Below are positions 1 to 13,035 of a stretch of 64,000 nucleotides of DNA, piece after piece. The notes beneath the pieces are model-generated. The model had not been told where the DNA came from. It saw only the letters and a list, made by a program, of their open reading frames with translations, and did no database searches. The DNA is from Pleurodeles waltl (Eukaryota; Chordata; Amphibia; Caudata; Salamandridae), in NCBI RefSeq assembly GCF_031143425.1, contig NC_090444.1:1536598782-1536662781 (forward strand), given 5' to 3'. Both the position numbers and the translations under genes were made by a program. Each line of letters begins with the position of its first letter. Within the stretch, counting starts at the first letter, position 1.

Positions 1-90
1 ATAGAAAATAATGTTGTCTTTCCATGGCCCTGAAACAGGTAGATGAAATAAATCATAATTACCAAAGGAAGTGGAAATTGTATAAGGCAC

Positions 91-1985
91 TGTAAGAAAT
101 TTGGTTTTGGCTAACTGTGGTGTGAGCTCTGGTCAAGCAGCAACCACAATCCTTGTAAGGGTGCAGCACAAACCATACCTAATTTAACCTGTGCTCAACC
201 CTTTGGTAACTTTGCACAGAGAAGTCAGGCTTAACTTAGAGGCAATGTGTAAAGTATTTGTACAACACTTCAAACAGTAATAAAGTAAAAAATACCACAA
301 AAGGGGTTCCCATACCATGTTAGGAAAACAGTACTCTCCTTGATAGATGAAATAAGATGAAATTGACAAAAATCCAATGGGGTAGAACTAGAGATATGCA
401 ATTTTTAAAAGCTCAGTGGAAATAGCACCAAAAAGCACAAACCACCACCTGTGGATATCTTGTTGCAGTGGACCAGGACAAACTCACAAGTTCAAGCTGA
501 CCATGATGGAGCATGGGCCAGCTACAGGGAGTCAGTTAGGATTGCTGAACAAAGTACCTTCAATCCTGGTTTGTGGAGCAGTGCGAGGATCCGCATTGGA
601 GATGTCACTCAGCTGGAGCGATGCATTGGTTCCAGTGAGGCTGCAACGTGAGGACCTCCATCATCTAGAATCCTGTCAATGAGGGTTGGCAATGCAAAGT
701 CTGGCGTCAATGATATGTTGCGCATTCGAGCAATGCATTCGTTCTGAGGAGCTGCAAGGCTGTGATGTGGAGTCTGTCATTGTCACTGAGGCTGCCATCG
801 ACAAAGGATGCAATGGTCTCTACCAAGGATGCATTGCGTGGCTGCAATTCTGAAGAGACTATGAAAGTGATGCAGGTTGTTGCAATGGGTCTAATCCATA
901 CAGCAAGGGCAGTGCATCAGTTCTGCTCGGGTTTGCGCCATGCAGCAGATATGTGTCTGTTCCGCTGGATCCACAGAGGTTAGCAGAGCACCATACGTCC
1001 ACTTCCAAGAGTCCAGGACTGCGGTGGCACCACTTGGCAGTAGGTGGCAACAGCAGGGCAGCAGTCCTTCAGAGAAGCAGCCCAGCAGAGTGACAGACCT
1101 TTCATCAGCACAGCCGTCCTTCTTCCTGGCAGAGTATCCACCAGTCCAGAACTGTACTGAAGAGCTTGTGTCTGAGGTCCAGTATTTATTCCCAGTTGAG
1201 CCTTTGAAGTGGGATAAGCTTCTAGAGGCAGGCCTTTTAAGTGTACGTGTGCCCTGCTTTCCTGGCCCCAGCTCCAGACTAACTACAGAGCGTATACAGC
1301 ACCTTGTATGCAGGCAGGACTCAACCTATTCAAATGTGAGTGGGACTGGACCTAGCTCTTCCTGGCAGTCATAACCCATCCAGGCACACCTACGCTCCCT
1401 ATTGTGTGTAGCTGTCTAAGAGGAATACACAAAGCCCAAGTGTCAATTACACCCAGTCATGTGACTCAGAGACAGGCCACAGGCACCAAATGGCTAAGGC
1501 AAGAAAATGCCAACTTTCTGAAAGTGGCATTTTCAAAATTGTAATTTAAAATCCCACTTCACCTTACGTTAGAATTTTTCATTACAATTCCAAAGACACC
1601 AAATTTGAATTGGTTACCTGTTCATATTTGGAAATCATTGCTGACTAAATGTAACAAGGTAACTCCAGTCTTATCCTATGTGAGCAGTTGGCTTTGCAGT
1701 AGTGGAAAAAGAGTTTAAGAGTTTTTCACCTCTAGCATATGTAAAATGTAAAGGTACATGTCCTACTTTTTCAATACATTAGATCTTCCCCTTTGGACTG
1801 TCCAGGGCCTATCCCAGGGGTGACTTATATGTATTAAAAATAAAGGTTTGGGCCAGGCAAAAGGCTTATTTTGCCGGGTCGAAATGTCAATTTGAAAGCT
1901 GCACATGTCTAAAGTGCTACCCAAGTGAGTGACACAATCAGTGCTGCAGGTCCACTGCTAGGCACTTAATTATAATGAAATGCCT
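91..1985 (-). mobile_element. LTR fragment of Gmr1-like retrotransposon family
   Basis: The block begins TGTAAGAAATTTGG, which is the reverse complement of an LTR 3' end, and carries the same ordered blocks as the LTRs at 55285-58847, 14970-17091 and 61160-63394: a module containing 'aggcaatgtgtaaagtatt', a module of the type 'ccaactttctgaaagtggcat', and 'gccgggtcgaaatgtcaat'. Similarity fades near 1985, before the expected other terminus, so the copy is truncated. I see no matching target duplication. It is a solo or truncated LTR with no coding capacity; open frames inside it are chance. Confidence 0.7.
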
Positions 1986-4900
1986 AATTCTAATCAGGAC
2001 CTCAGATGTTGCTGTCCGTCTTTCTCCAGAGGCACCAATCTATTTCCTTACTCATCCTCTTTGTCATGAAGGCTTTAGAAAATGGTGTGTCTAGCACTAG
2101 CCCATAGCAGCCTAAACTAGGCCAGTTTTTAAGGAATCCCCAAAATAGGCACGTCAGTGGTCATCATGAAAATCTAGATGGATGCAGCCCTCCTAGTTCA
2201 ACATTGTAAACAGTGATTTGGGAAAATATTTCAGTATTTTCACATCTAGATGAAAGATGGATGAAAAAGTTTGGGAGTGTACAGTTGAGATTTGAAAAAC
2301 ATTGGTTCTATGTTGACAAGGTGGGTGCACCCATGGTTGACACTTTATCCTACCACTACACATCAAGCCATTAGAGTAGTAGTAGAAAATCTGTTGACAA
2401 AGAAATTGTTTCTTTACAATTAAGGGAATCCCGAATAGTCACCCCTGTCACTGAATGGGATGGAATGAAAAAAGAGAACCAATGGTTTCTTACCCATCAA
2501 AGAAGACATAAGCCATAAACACCAATCACTCAAACTTCTGCCACCTACCAGAGCTGTCTGATCAGCAATCTAACGCAAATACTGCAATGTAAATATTAGT
2601 AGTTAGCCTCTTTTGTGAGTCCCATCTTATTATTTTCTTATTGTTTTCATATGTACCCATATACCCTATAGCATGCCTGTTAGACTTGACATCCTAAAAC
2701 ACCCCTTTTTTTGGATCTTTGAGCAGAAGGTGATATTAAGACCTCTTACATGCTTTGTTCATATGATTAATTCCTCCTTTCACAAGAAGCAAGATGTGAA
2801 ATTACCACAACTTTGTGCTTCACCTCAGTCCGAGGAAGAAATAAGACTCCATAGCCTGGATGTCAGGAGGAGAGCTCCCCTTATTCAGAGAGGGTGGCTT
2901 CCGTTAGGAGTTCAGAATCCATTTTTGATCATTTTTGTCTGCTTCAAAAGGGTTATAAACTGACAATGTCTTTTCTGAGTCATTGTGTTAGATCCCTCAT
3001 CGTACTGGGCAATAAGGCTGCTGGTCTGTCTATGTTTCTCGGTATCCAGGATAGATCCACTAGGTGGGGGGCAACCTCAATTGCCTAAACGTGATGTGTC
3101 TTAATTTCTAAGATATATAAAGGGACTACCTGTGCTTCACCTTCCAACATTTGTAACCACTATGAGATTGGTCAGGAGGTAGAGTTGGTAACCATTTTCG
3201 GTTCAAGAGTACTGTTGTCTTTGAAGTTAGAGAAGTAATTTCTCTACAGTGTTTGTCTCTTTATTACATTGGTGTTATCTGACTAGGCAATTTTGAGTTG
3301 TTCTGGTTTTGCCTTGTACATCCTACACCTGACTGGACGGAAGCAAGGAAGGAATAGGCCGTAATGCCTTGATTGCTTGCCAGTAATTGCATTACTGTAA
3401 GTGCAATCCCTTGCTTTTATTCCTTACTTCCCTCCCTCCCGATCAGTCCATGCCAACTAAGCAGAAGCATTTATGATGCTTTTAATGAACAGAAAGAGTG
3501 GAAGGAGAATAGGCTCTTTATTGGATTTTATTTTCCGGGTGATTGGTTGTCTGCTGATGTAAGAATGCTAAAAACCTGTAAGGAATGGAAGCATTGGATT
3601 GTACTCAGAAAATGCAATTACTGGCTAGTAATCAGGGAATAATAGAAAGTCGCACAGGAACTGGTTACTTGAAAATTTAACAAAAAATTGCTACCATTAC
3701 AGGAAAAGTCTTAGCCAACAGAAACAAACTGAACCTGATTAGCTGAACAGAATTTAGCCTCAAACTATTACTTTCTAATATTACCCAAGATACATAAAAG
3801 TGACCAGAAACCACCAGGGCACTGTATTATTATTAGATATGGCTATGTATTAGAGCCTTTGGGATTTTTTTTCCTCAAACCCTTTGCTAACAGCACTTCA
3901 TCAGAAGCATCCAGGACATCACCAAATAAATTGAAGACTTTTCATTTGACCATGAGAGTGAGCTTCTGGTAACACTTGAAAAGTAAAGGGTAGCATAACA
4001 ACCTAGTGGGATAAAAATGGATGAATTTCACTCTTCTTTTCTGTCTGTGGAGCGGAATTAGGGCTGATCCGCTACTCGTTTGGTGGAAAAAAACACAAAA
4101 AGCATGGTTGCTTTCTGAAGCACCACAAAGAGCTCGGCAATGAACTTGCCTTAATGCTAGCTATATTATGTTATATATTTTTCCTACAACCCTACCAGTG
4201 CACTTCAAAGCAATTCCCCAACAAGGAAGTCTGTGTGCAGTGCCCCCCTGCTAGGCTTCTTGATAGGCAGATGCCACACTCAGGCTCCCTAGCTGGTGAA
4301 GTTTCTTTGAAGAGCTTAGTCGGAGGCTGTCCACTGAAGGTAAGCTAATGTAATTGCCATTATTTTCCCTGTAAGGGTCAACTCTTGACAGCGACGGCTG
4401 CAAAATAATTTCATTGCTTTTACTCCTCAACACCCAGAAGGAGGAATTCTTGTTTTGCAGGGCACTTCACCTGCATTTTTTACTTTTTCTCTGCTCCACA
4501 TCTGGTGAATTTGGAAACAATGAAAATGCCCACAGTTTTACATACACATACTATGGGTAGAGAAAAGGGAAATTCACCCATCCTTACCTATTAATGACAC
4601 CCTCAAGAAGACAACTAGACCTTTTTCACATTCCTACAGAATTTATCACCAAATATGCCAGAAATGTCCTCACTCAAAACTATTTCCATTTTAGCAAACT
4701 TCACTATATCTGTCAAGGTAATTGCGGTGGGTGCTTACATTACCTCAAATTTAGTTATCCTGAATATAGAGACCTGTGAACAAATACATATCTCGAGTCT
4801 AGACAATCTATTTAGTGACCGCCTGTGATTACACAAAAGTGAACCTAACATCTGTCACATTGTTTGTAGAAAAAGAAAAAAATTATATTCATCATCGCTG

Positions 4901-5636
4901 GCCATCTGAGTCTTGTTTGGCAGATTGTGTGCATTTCTACTGTCATAGAGGATATATAAGATAAGGAAATAGTGTTGAGAGAGCGTTGAGATGTACCTTT
5001 AATTGTCAAGTCTTCTGGGGGTCTATGGAGATATTTTAAGGAAGGTTTTGAGTTCTCACATCTTTCAAAGTTAAGGGTCAGTCTACTTGTTTGATTCTGC
5101 ATCCCATAGTTTTTCTGGAATATTTGTATGTACAATGTTACTTCATTGAGGATACTCCAAAACAGGTTGGTTTTCAAGACCTGCACAAGTTGCAGAATAT
5201 GAATGATTAGGGCAGAAATGGGTCGGCCTCATCGGAATTGTTCCCCAAAAACGTTGCCTTATGTGATAAGTTTTGGCTTGTGCCATCCAGTTGAGTCACT
5301 TGAATAGGATAGACGTTGGGCCCACTTCACAAAGGTAAACTTAGATGTTTGGTCTAAACTTAGAGTTTAGGACTTTGGGAATTCATTAAGGGCATTTACT
5401 AGTAGTATCTTTTCGTCTGCACTCGGAGAGTCCCGGTTTTCAGTGGATTGTCCTATAAACATGACACTTTTCTTAATTTTAACTACATGCCCTGATTTGT
5501 GGGACAAAGGTCAGGTCATTCTGAAAAGCAGAACTGAAAGGTATGCTCTCCTTCCAAGGGTGCATCTGAAGACTTAAAAAATATAAGTCTTTTATCTGTT
5601 TCTGGTAGGTAGCAGAAGGAAAAGGTTCACTATATG

Positions 5637-5640
<4 letters not shown>
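1986..5640. other. No recognisable gene; unassigned sequence
   Basis: AT-rich interspersed sequence. I find no conserved protein motif, splice-like exon series, RNA gene or clear transposon terminus. A weak inverted repeat links 'gccagtaattgcattac' near 3380 with 'atgcaattactggc' near 3613, possibly a decayed MITE. Open frames here are short and lack family resemblance. Confidence 0.6.

Positions 5641-5690
<50 letters not shown>
5641..5690. repeat. (TA)n microsatellite
   Basis: About 25 uninterrupted TA dinucleotides, followed by an imperfect A/T tail. The short minus-strand frame with alternating Tyr-Ile is an artefact of this repeat. Confidence 0.95.
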
Positions 5691-5697
<7 letters not shown>

Positions 5698-6023
5698 TTT
5701 AGTCATATTTTCTTGAGATAAAAATAACTATAACTGCTGAATTTCTATGGTTTTCTGTGCATAAAATCTGAACCTAACTATAATGTCCCTGTAACATTTG
5801 TTTTTCTTAGTGAATTTCTAAAGTTTTTTCTTTTTAATTCTACTTCCTAACAATAACATCCCTGTAATCTTTTTTTTTTTTCAGTGAATTTCTAGTTTTT
5901 TTTTAACGGAAGTAATATTTAATTACCATAGGTTAATCCAGCTGCTACCACGCACGGCCAAAGGTTGTGTGTGGAAGGGGTGGCCCCATGTGCAGCAAAC
6001 TCCCGCAGGCAGCCAACCCCATG
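5691..6023. other. No gene; T-rich degenerate duplication
   Basis: The text 'taatgtccctgtaac ... tgaatttcta' near 5780-5820 recurs as 'aacatccctgtaatc ... tgaatttcta' near 5850-5895, a diverged tandem duplication containing poly-T runs. The remainder leads into the minisatellite without a recognisable feature. Confidence 0.5.
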
Positions 6024-6258
6024 CTGTGAGTCTGTGAGTGAGTGAGTTGTGAGGGGCTGTGTGGGTGTGTGACTGGGTGTGTGAGGTTGTATGAGTGGGT
6101 GTGTGAGTATGCCTGTGAGTGGCTGTATGGGTGTGTGAGTGGCTGTACAGGTGTGTGAGTGGTTGTGTAGGTTGGTGTGTAAGAGTGTGTGTGAGTAGGT
6201 TTTTAGATCTGTGAATGGGTTTGGTAGTGGTATTGGGGGGTGTGTGAGTGGGTGTATT
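6024..6258. repeat. TG-rich minisatellite (TGTGAGTGG-type units)
   Basis: Irregular tandem units built from gtgtgtgagtgg, gtgtgtgaggttgt and gtgtgtaagagtg fill the interval. The long minus-strand frame here (Thr/His/Pro-rich) is produced by the repeat and is not a gene. Flanking sequence on both sides looks like one interspersed repeat that carries this array internally. Confidence 0.85.
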
Positions 6259-6966
6259 TTTTTAATTGGGCTCTGGATCTGTAGACCCATCATCGATTCA
6301 CACGGGGGCTGTGCTGAGCGCCATGGAGGATCTGCTGAACCCAACATGCATCCCCAAAAAACATTTTTGGGCAATTTCCTGTCCATGAACGGTCACTCGG
6401 AGACCCCTCCATCAGTCCCATGGGATCAGTGTACCTCTACGCTGACCCCTTCAATCAGTTTTCACTTTTATTTTTCCTGACAGGAACTATGTCCCAATTA
6501 ACACAATGGCTGCCGCAATTTTTCTGTCAGGTGTCGACCAGCCAATCACGGCATTTTTGTTGGAGCATGGATCTGGGGATTCACCATGGTGGAACTGCAT
6601 CTCTAGATATACATACATCTTTTTTCTTCAATAACTTCAAAAGTACTGAACAGATTTACACCAAATTACAGTCTTTCAGGACCAAGATCAAATTTGGTGT
6701 AATCCTGCCAAGGGGTTTTGGCTGTAGCCATTTCTAAAATCCTTAAGGGAAATTGCATGGGGAAAAACATTTTTGGCCCTCCCCCCTTTTTCTCAGGCCC
6801 CGCTTGATGAATCACCCAGACAACAGCTGAAGTGCGTGGCAAACTAGTTTTGAAAATTTCATGAAGACTCATCAAATAGCAAGAAAGTTATTAGTTACAC
6901 ATATTTATAAAGATATATAAATAAATATATTTATTTATTTATTTACAAGACTAGGCAAAACACAGA
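6259..6966. other. No gene; probable unclassified interspersed repeat
   Basis: Continuous with the TG minisatellite. It holds 'atgcatccccaaaaaac' near 6345 and a partly complementary segment near 6755 ('gcatggggaaaaac'), suggesting a low-copy inverted arrangement. No coding motif is visible. Confidence 0.45.
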
Positions 6967-7024
6967 ACAGGCCAGACATATTAATAGGACGAAAGACTTT
7001 AGTCCTACTTTATGTCTGGCCTGT
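6967..7024. repeat. Hairpin with perfect 14-bp outer arms
   Basis: The arm acaggccagacata at 6967-6980 is matched exactly by its reverse complement at 7011-7024. An inner taggac/gtccta pair extends the stem around a short loop. It is probably the remnant of a small palindromic transposon. Confidence 0.75.
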
Positions 7025-8654
7025 CTCCTTTCGCTTCTCAAAATCTAGTCACCCTATCATGCAGGCACCTTTGCAGACAGTGCAAAAGTTTCTGCATGCC
7101 CCTCAGCAGACTGATTGTGCGTCGGCACTAGGAAGAGAGCAGAACTGCGCAATATCTTTGTATACATGGTGCTCTTCTGTTCTCTCGCTCTCATGCGACA
7201 CAGAACATCAACTTTGGCTGCTGCACTACATTGTGTGACAGGTTTGGAAGTCTGGGCCTATATTTTTTCTGACAAAATATTGCTTGTTTGTACAATGTCA
7301 GCACAGTGTAATTTCCTTGTTTTATGTTCAAATACTATGCTATAATTTGTAACCAGAAAATGGTACCAAAGAAAAACTATGCATTAAATGAAAGCTAAAT
7401 GTTCGATTTTTGCATGCCTTCGGTGTAGAAATTTAACTCAGCCTAATGTTTCATTTACAAAGGGTGAAGTATTTGACATTAAAAGATTTGCTTTGTTCAG
7501 TGTGTGTAAAGAAGATCCACAAACCACAGTAGGAATCGTGTGATAATAGTCTATATTTAATGGAAAGATTTCTTAGTTTAGAAAATTATATGAGTACTTA
7601 TAAGCCTTCCAGTAGAAAAGCACACGTTTTTATTACATGGCTGACATAAGTATATCTATATTTCATGTTTATGTTCGTTTTTTAAAATAAAACAACTAAA
7701 ATGTAGACGTTTTTTATTGAAGGTATTTATCCACATAGGTGTTTGTGTCATACAGGTATCAGAGACAGCAGAACTGTATCCTTCATGCACACTTGAAAAA
7801 ATATGGGTGGTCTATGAACTTTACCAGGTGTTTAAACGGTTCATTGACTGGTATTTTAGTAGTCCAGATAAGCGTGGGAAAATTATTGCGTATAACTGCA
7901 GGTCTATTACTATTTACATTTTCCAAACGATCTACTGACATTCTAGTTACTTGCGGTTCCTCTAGCTCTCGCTTATCGATGTGGAAATATCTGAATCCTT
8001 CACCTTTTTGGTGAATAGCTGCACCTTCTGTGAGTAGTTTTTAGAAGTAAGATGTCCTTCTTCACTGAAGCCCCGTTCATATGTAAGTCACACTTAAGCC
8101 TTTGTGAGACACATCTACATTTAGAAAATGCTTTGTTACTCACACATAAGCCTGATGCGTGACAGATCTCTTCATAGAAAAAACGCTTTTTGAATCGGGC
8201 AGATAAACAGAACTCTATCTGGAAAAAAGTAGGTTGACTCCCCTTACTTTACTTGTCAAACAAATATATACATTGAACAATTAGTTAATCACACAGTGCA
8301 GAACAACCATTAAAATTCTGAGGTCAAGTCAACGATCCAACTGCACTAGAACTCGCACAGTGTTCTTTAATATGCTGGGAAGAAGCCTATTTAAAAGCCC
8401 AAGTTAGAGCCTAGACAATGCAAACAGTACGCAAAGGAAGCACATGCAGGACAATGTTCCCAAAGGGAACCCATCACTTGCACAATGTTAGTGAAAGGGG
8501 CATGTCCAGATTTGAGACCAAATTCCAAAATGAATTGAAACTAGCCCAAACCAGAGACCCTGGAAAATGAAATATGAAATGGCGGTTTTCAGGTACTGGA
8601 TCATGTTACAAAACAAAAGTGTGATTTTAGTAAAAATAAACATTATTCAAGTAG
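7025..8654. other. No recognisable gene; unassigned sequence
   Basis: AT-rich sequence without conserved motifs. Short open frames show no family resemblance. This is the flank into which the L1 at 8665 inserted. Confidence 0.55.
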
Positions 8655-8664
8655 TAAAGTAGGC
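8655..8664. repeat. Target-site duplication, left copy, of the L1
   Basis: AAAGTAGGCA here recurs exactly at 17491-17500 directly after the A-rich 3' end of the L1. A 10-bp duplication is in the normal range for target-primed reverse transcription. Confidence 0.7.
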
Positions 8665-8692
8665 ACATGGGAGTTGTGGCTTGAAGCCCGGA

Positions 8693-8704
8693 CAAGATGG
8701 CGGC
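8693..8704 (+). promoter_or_regulatory. YY1-like motif at the L1 5' end
   Basis: CAAGATGGCGGC lies 29 bases into the element. In mammalian L1 a YY1 site at the same place helps set the transcription start. The motif match is seen; its function in this dead copy is inferred. Confidence 0.6.
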
Positions 8705-9260
8705 ATCCTGCTGAGGGGCTGAGGAGAGGCGCGTGGCAAAGTGATGCAGTGACTGCTTCTCGGACATATTTTGACTTTTGCCTGCATGGAATGGACGCAG
8801 AACACAGCTAGAGACCGCAGATGTCATTTTTGGAGCTTGGGTAGGCACATTTGCTTCTTTTAGCAGCATTGTTCGTTAACCTGGATATCGGCTACTATTT
8901 TATAACAGGAGGTGTGCGCTGTATCTAATTTAACGCTTCAAGTCAGTCAACATTTTCCAGTCACACAGTAGCCTCTTACCCCAAAACAATGAGGGATTCC
9001 AACAATATACCTGAAGGTTATCTTTTATATTAAATACAATATTATCTTTGTTACTGCATTGTTTTTTTTTGTTAAATAATTGAGACACTACCATTATTTG
9101 AGCCTTGGATTTGTGGTTCATATCAGTACTTGCTTTACTCCTCATTTGTCTGCCCACTACTTTCAGTTTATGGGCAGACTAAAGATATTAACACAATCCT
9201 CCAAGTTGTCTGATGAAACATTGCATTAAATGTGTTCTGACACTTTCCTCGCATTGCAAC

Positions 9261-10055
9261 ATGGAGAACTCTTCTATAAATTATAAGTTATCTTCTCTCT
9301 GTCCATCTTCAGCCAGCCTTACTAATACTTCACAATCTACCACTAGTAAGGTAACCACTAAAATATTTACGAAAGACCCTCATTCTCCCACAAAAACTCT
9401 CCCGAATGCCTCATTTGATCTCCTACTTGAAGAAATTAGGGACCTGAGCCCTTTTATGGAAGAGACTAATGTCAAACAAGATTTGGGAGTGAAGTGGTCT
9501 CATATTGAAGAGTGAATCACTACTGCGGAGCAACAAAGAATCAATCTCAATGAAACTTCTCTTGAACTGAACGCTTCAGAAACAGGTTGAAGAGCTCGAC
9601 ACCATAACAGATGGAATAATCTTTGCAGCTCGTTGAAGGCTCAGAATGGCCAAATTCTATCGCTTTCATCAAAAGTTTTTTTACCTCAGGTTATGAAACT
9701 TCCTAGTGACCAATTATTTAACATTCCATGTTTAGTACTTCTTGGAATACACAGATCTATTGCAGGTCATCTCTGCTGCTACACATCTCAAGCACATCTC
9801 TGGTCAGGTCATAATATCTTCTTTTCTAAGGATTATGCTAAGAGCACTGCTGAGTGACGATCAGCCTTCTTGAGCATGAGACCTACTCTTCGTTCTCTTG
9901 GAGCATGCTTTGGGCTTTTTCACCCATGTGCCTTTAAAGTTACATATAACAACAAGACAATGGCTTTTGAAGATTCTTCCTGTTTAAGGGCTTTCCAGAA
10001 TAAATGCAGAGCAGAGACTATGAACAATGGCATTTCAGCTCCTTCATCTACTTGA
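9261..10055 (+). pseudogene. L1 ORF1 (RNA-binding chaperone) remnant
   Basis: L1 ORF1p is a coiled-coil trimer that binds the element's own RNA. The frame opens at ATG 9261 with a Ser/Thr-rich N-terminus, passes a segment with the 'EQQRINLNETSLELN' flavour of an ORF1 coiled coil near 9530, and ends with a C-terminal block near 9880-9990 (RSLGACFGLFHPCAFKV followed by a Phe-rich strand). That block parallels the better-preserved ORF1 of the second L1 near 46020-46200 (NLGLKYAMMFSIKL). It is broken by several stops and frame changes. Assignment rests on position upstream of ORF2 plus this parallel. Confidence 0.65.
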
Positions 10056-13035
10056 GTTTTTCATTCTACATTATACCTTCTTTAACAGTAATAGTTGGCT
10101 TTTTTAAACATGATGTGTTACTGCCTCTTATCTTTATAACTTAATGCAATATTATTGAAAATATGTTTCATGTTACTCGTTTAAGAAATCGTTTTAATAG
10201 TTGTTTTCTCTATTTCTTTCATCAATGTATACACTTGTTCTTCTTTTTCTTTTTCTTTTTGCCGGTGTTGTGTTCCCTTGTGTGTAGCCTCATCTATTTG
10301 CATTGTGCACCTTGTCCTCCCTCTGAAGTTTGGACGTGCCATCTTTTTTACGTTGCCTCCCCCGCCCTTATTAAAGTATTTCTAGATATGTTCCCTGTTT
10401 TTATTACTTGTTTCCCTTTTTCTATCTCATGCCTTATTCTCCTTACCGCTACCCTCTTCTACCCTTTCCGCTCTTCCTATTTCTATACACTTATAGTATC
10501 TGTACTTCTCTCTTGCATTACCATCTCTTTTGTTGCCTATCTGGTTTTCCTCATATTTATTGTCTGATTGTATTTGTCACAATGTTTCTTTCCAAAGGTT
10601 TTGGCAATGGTATCCTAGAGAGTCAGAGGTTTAAATTCTCCAATTAAACAACAAGGGGTATCATTTAGCAAGGCTTAATGTTCACACTACTTTCCTTCAA
10701 GAAACACATCTCACAGATAGTGAGTCTATGAAATTACATAAAGGATAGGTAGGTGATGTGTTTTTGTTTGGTCCTAGAAATGGTAAAAACATGGTGTCAT
10801 AATTTTATGTCATATGTCTTTGCATATTCAGCAGATATCTCACGAATTAGATAAAGAGAGGAGATGGTTATTGATCAAATTGTATATTGATAAGATTCCA
10901 ATTGTACTTTTTAATGTATATGGTCCTAATGCTCTGGATTATCAGTTTTGGTCCACTATTCAACAGAAACTTTTACAAAATCCGGATTGTAATTTTGTTT
11001 TAGCAGGAGACTGCAATCCGTTTGTTGATCCATTTACTGATAGACAGTCTTCCTCTCACTATATCCCAAGCAAATCACAAAAGACATTTGTGCATGCTAT
11101 TCAACAGCGTCACCTATCTGATGTTTAAGCAATCCCACACTTACGGAATATATGTATTACTCACCAGTTTACCACACCCAGTCTCAAATAAAGTGTATTT
11201 TCATATCTCACTCTCTTACTCAATCCTTACACACAGAAGATATTGGTGCTATCTTAATATCTTCTCAGGTCCCAATCTCTGTACAACTAAACCTTTCACC
11301 TTCACAGATAGATTCCAAAAGATGGCGTTTTAATAATTCTTTATTGTTAAATAACGGTTATACCTCTTCTTTCACTTCCTTCATTCACAAATACTCTCTA
11401 CATAATAATACGAATGACATTTCTTTTCATAAAATCTGGGATGCCTTTAAAGCTTCAGACCAAGATTTTACGATTAGGTATGTTTCTAAGAAAAAGGAAT
11501 CCCCTCACAAGCAGTCCTTACAAATTGTTGAGTAAATAAACTGCTTTCAACATATATATTATAACTCTCACATGCAGCAATCAGTACAGCAACACATTAA
11601 CATTAAACTTCACTTAAATAAAGTATCCCCAGACAGCACATCCTCTTATCTTCTCAAATCTAGTGCCAAATTCTATGAGGATCAAAATAAACCTTGGAAA
11701 TTATTAGTAAACTATCTTAAAATAAAACACAACAGATTACATATAGAATCCAGGATTGATTGTGATATGTCATATCATAAAGATTCAGACATTTTAAATC
11801 AACTAGATTTCTCTTTTTTGGAAAAACAGACATTGCACATTCAGATCTACATCTTGCGCACCTCTCCCTTAAAAAACATAAAGCTCCTGGACAAGATAGT
11901 TTCATAGCTGAGTTTTATGCTTTTTTCTCCAAATTACTTGTTTGAAAATTATGTACTCTTCTTCCTTCCTTCACCAACTCTTCCAATTCTTCTGGCTCTT
12001 TTCTAGATTCTCTTATATGTCCTATCTCAAAAGAGAGGAAAGATCTCCGTTATTGCAGAAATTACAGACCTATTTCCTTTGTCAATGTGGACTATAAGAT
12101 TTTCTTCAAAGCATTATCTCATAAACTGCATCCTTTTCTTCCTAAGCTCTTGGAAAAAGAACAGTCAGATTTGTTAAAGGTATTTATCAGATAGCACACA
12201 TTTGTTCTTTGATATCGTTTCCAAGTCCATAGGGTTTCCCTGATTCTATTGCAGCCATTGCCCTTGATGCCATAAAGGCTTTTGATTGCATGAATTGGAA
12301 ATTTCTGTTTCATACTCTGACCTGGTTTGGTTTTGGCCCTAAATTTATCTCGTTATTTTTTTCTTTTATATACTTGCCCGAAGCTGTTATTTTCGCTAAT
12401 AGTTTGACAACGTTGTTTTTTTTTTTTTTACCATCGGTAGAGGGGTCCAAAAAAGCTGTCCCCTTTCTCTTTACTTTAGCACTTGAACCTTTCTTATCTA
12501 GGATTGGACAAAACATAAACATACACAGACTCACTTATAATACCCAACATGTTAAATTAGTTGCATATGCAGACAATATTTTATTATAAATTTCCAAACC
12601 ACTTACATCCCTTCCTGCTTTTTCTGCAGAAGTCAACTCCTATACATCTGTATCTTGATATAATTGAAATACTGACAAATGAGAAATTTTACCCTTAAAT
12701 AAATTCACTTTCAAATGAGACTCTGATTACTTTAATTTTAAGTGGCAAACCAAGAACCTTAAGTATGTAGGCCTTTAGTTTACCCAATCCCTTGCTACAT
12801 TTATTTCTATTAGTGATGATACTTGTGTTACAAGATTATTTCATTAACTAGCAGTTGGCATCCTCTACACGTATCTTGTTGCGGCAGACTTGATGCTATC
12901 AAGATGATGTTAGTTCCTATTATTCTTTTCACCCTGTCTAATATACCTCTGAATACTCCCCTTAAATCATTCACAAAAATGCATTCACTCTTCACCTCAT
13001 TTCTCTGTTATAATATGAAGCCAGGTAAACATCCT

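Noticed and set aside
5919..6386. Minus-strand His/Thr/Pro-rich frame of 155 codons
   Set aside because: It is produced by the TGTGAG-type minisatellite and the flanking repeat.
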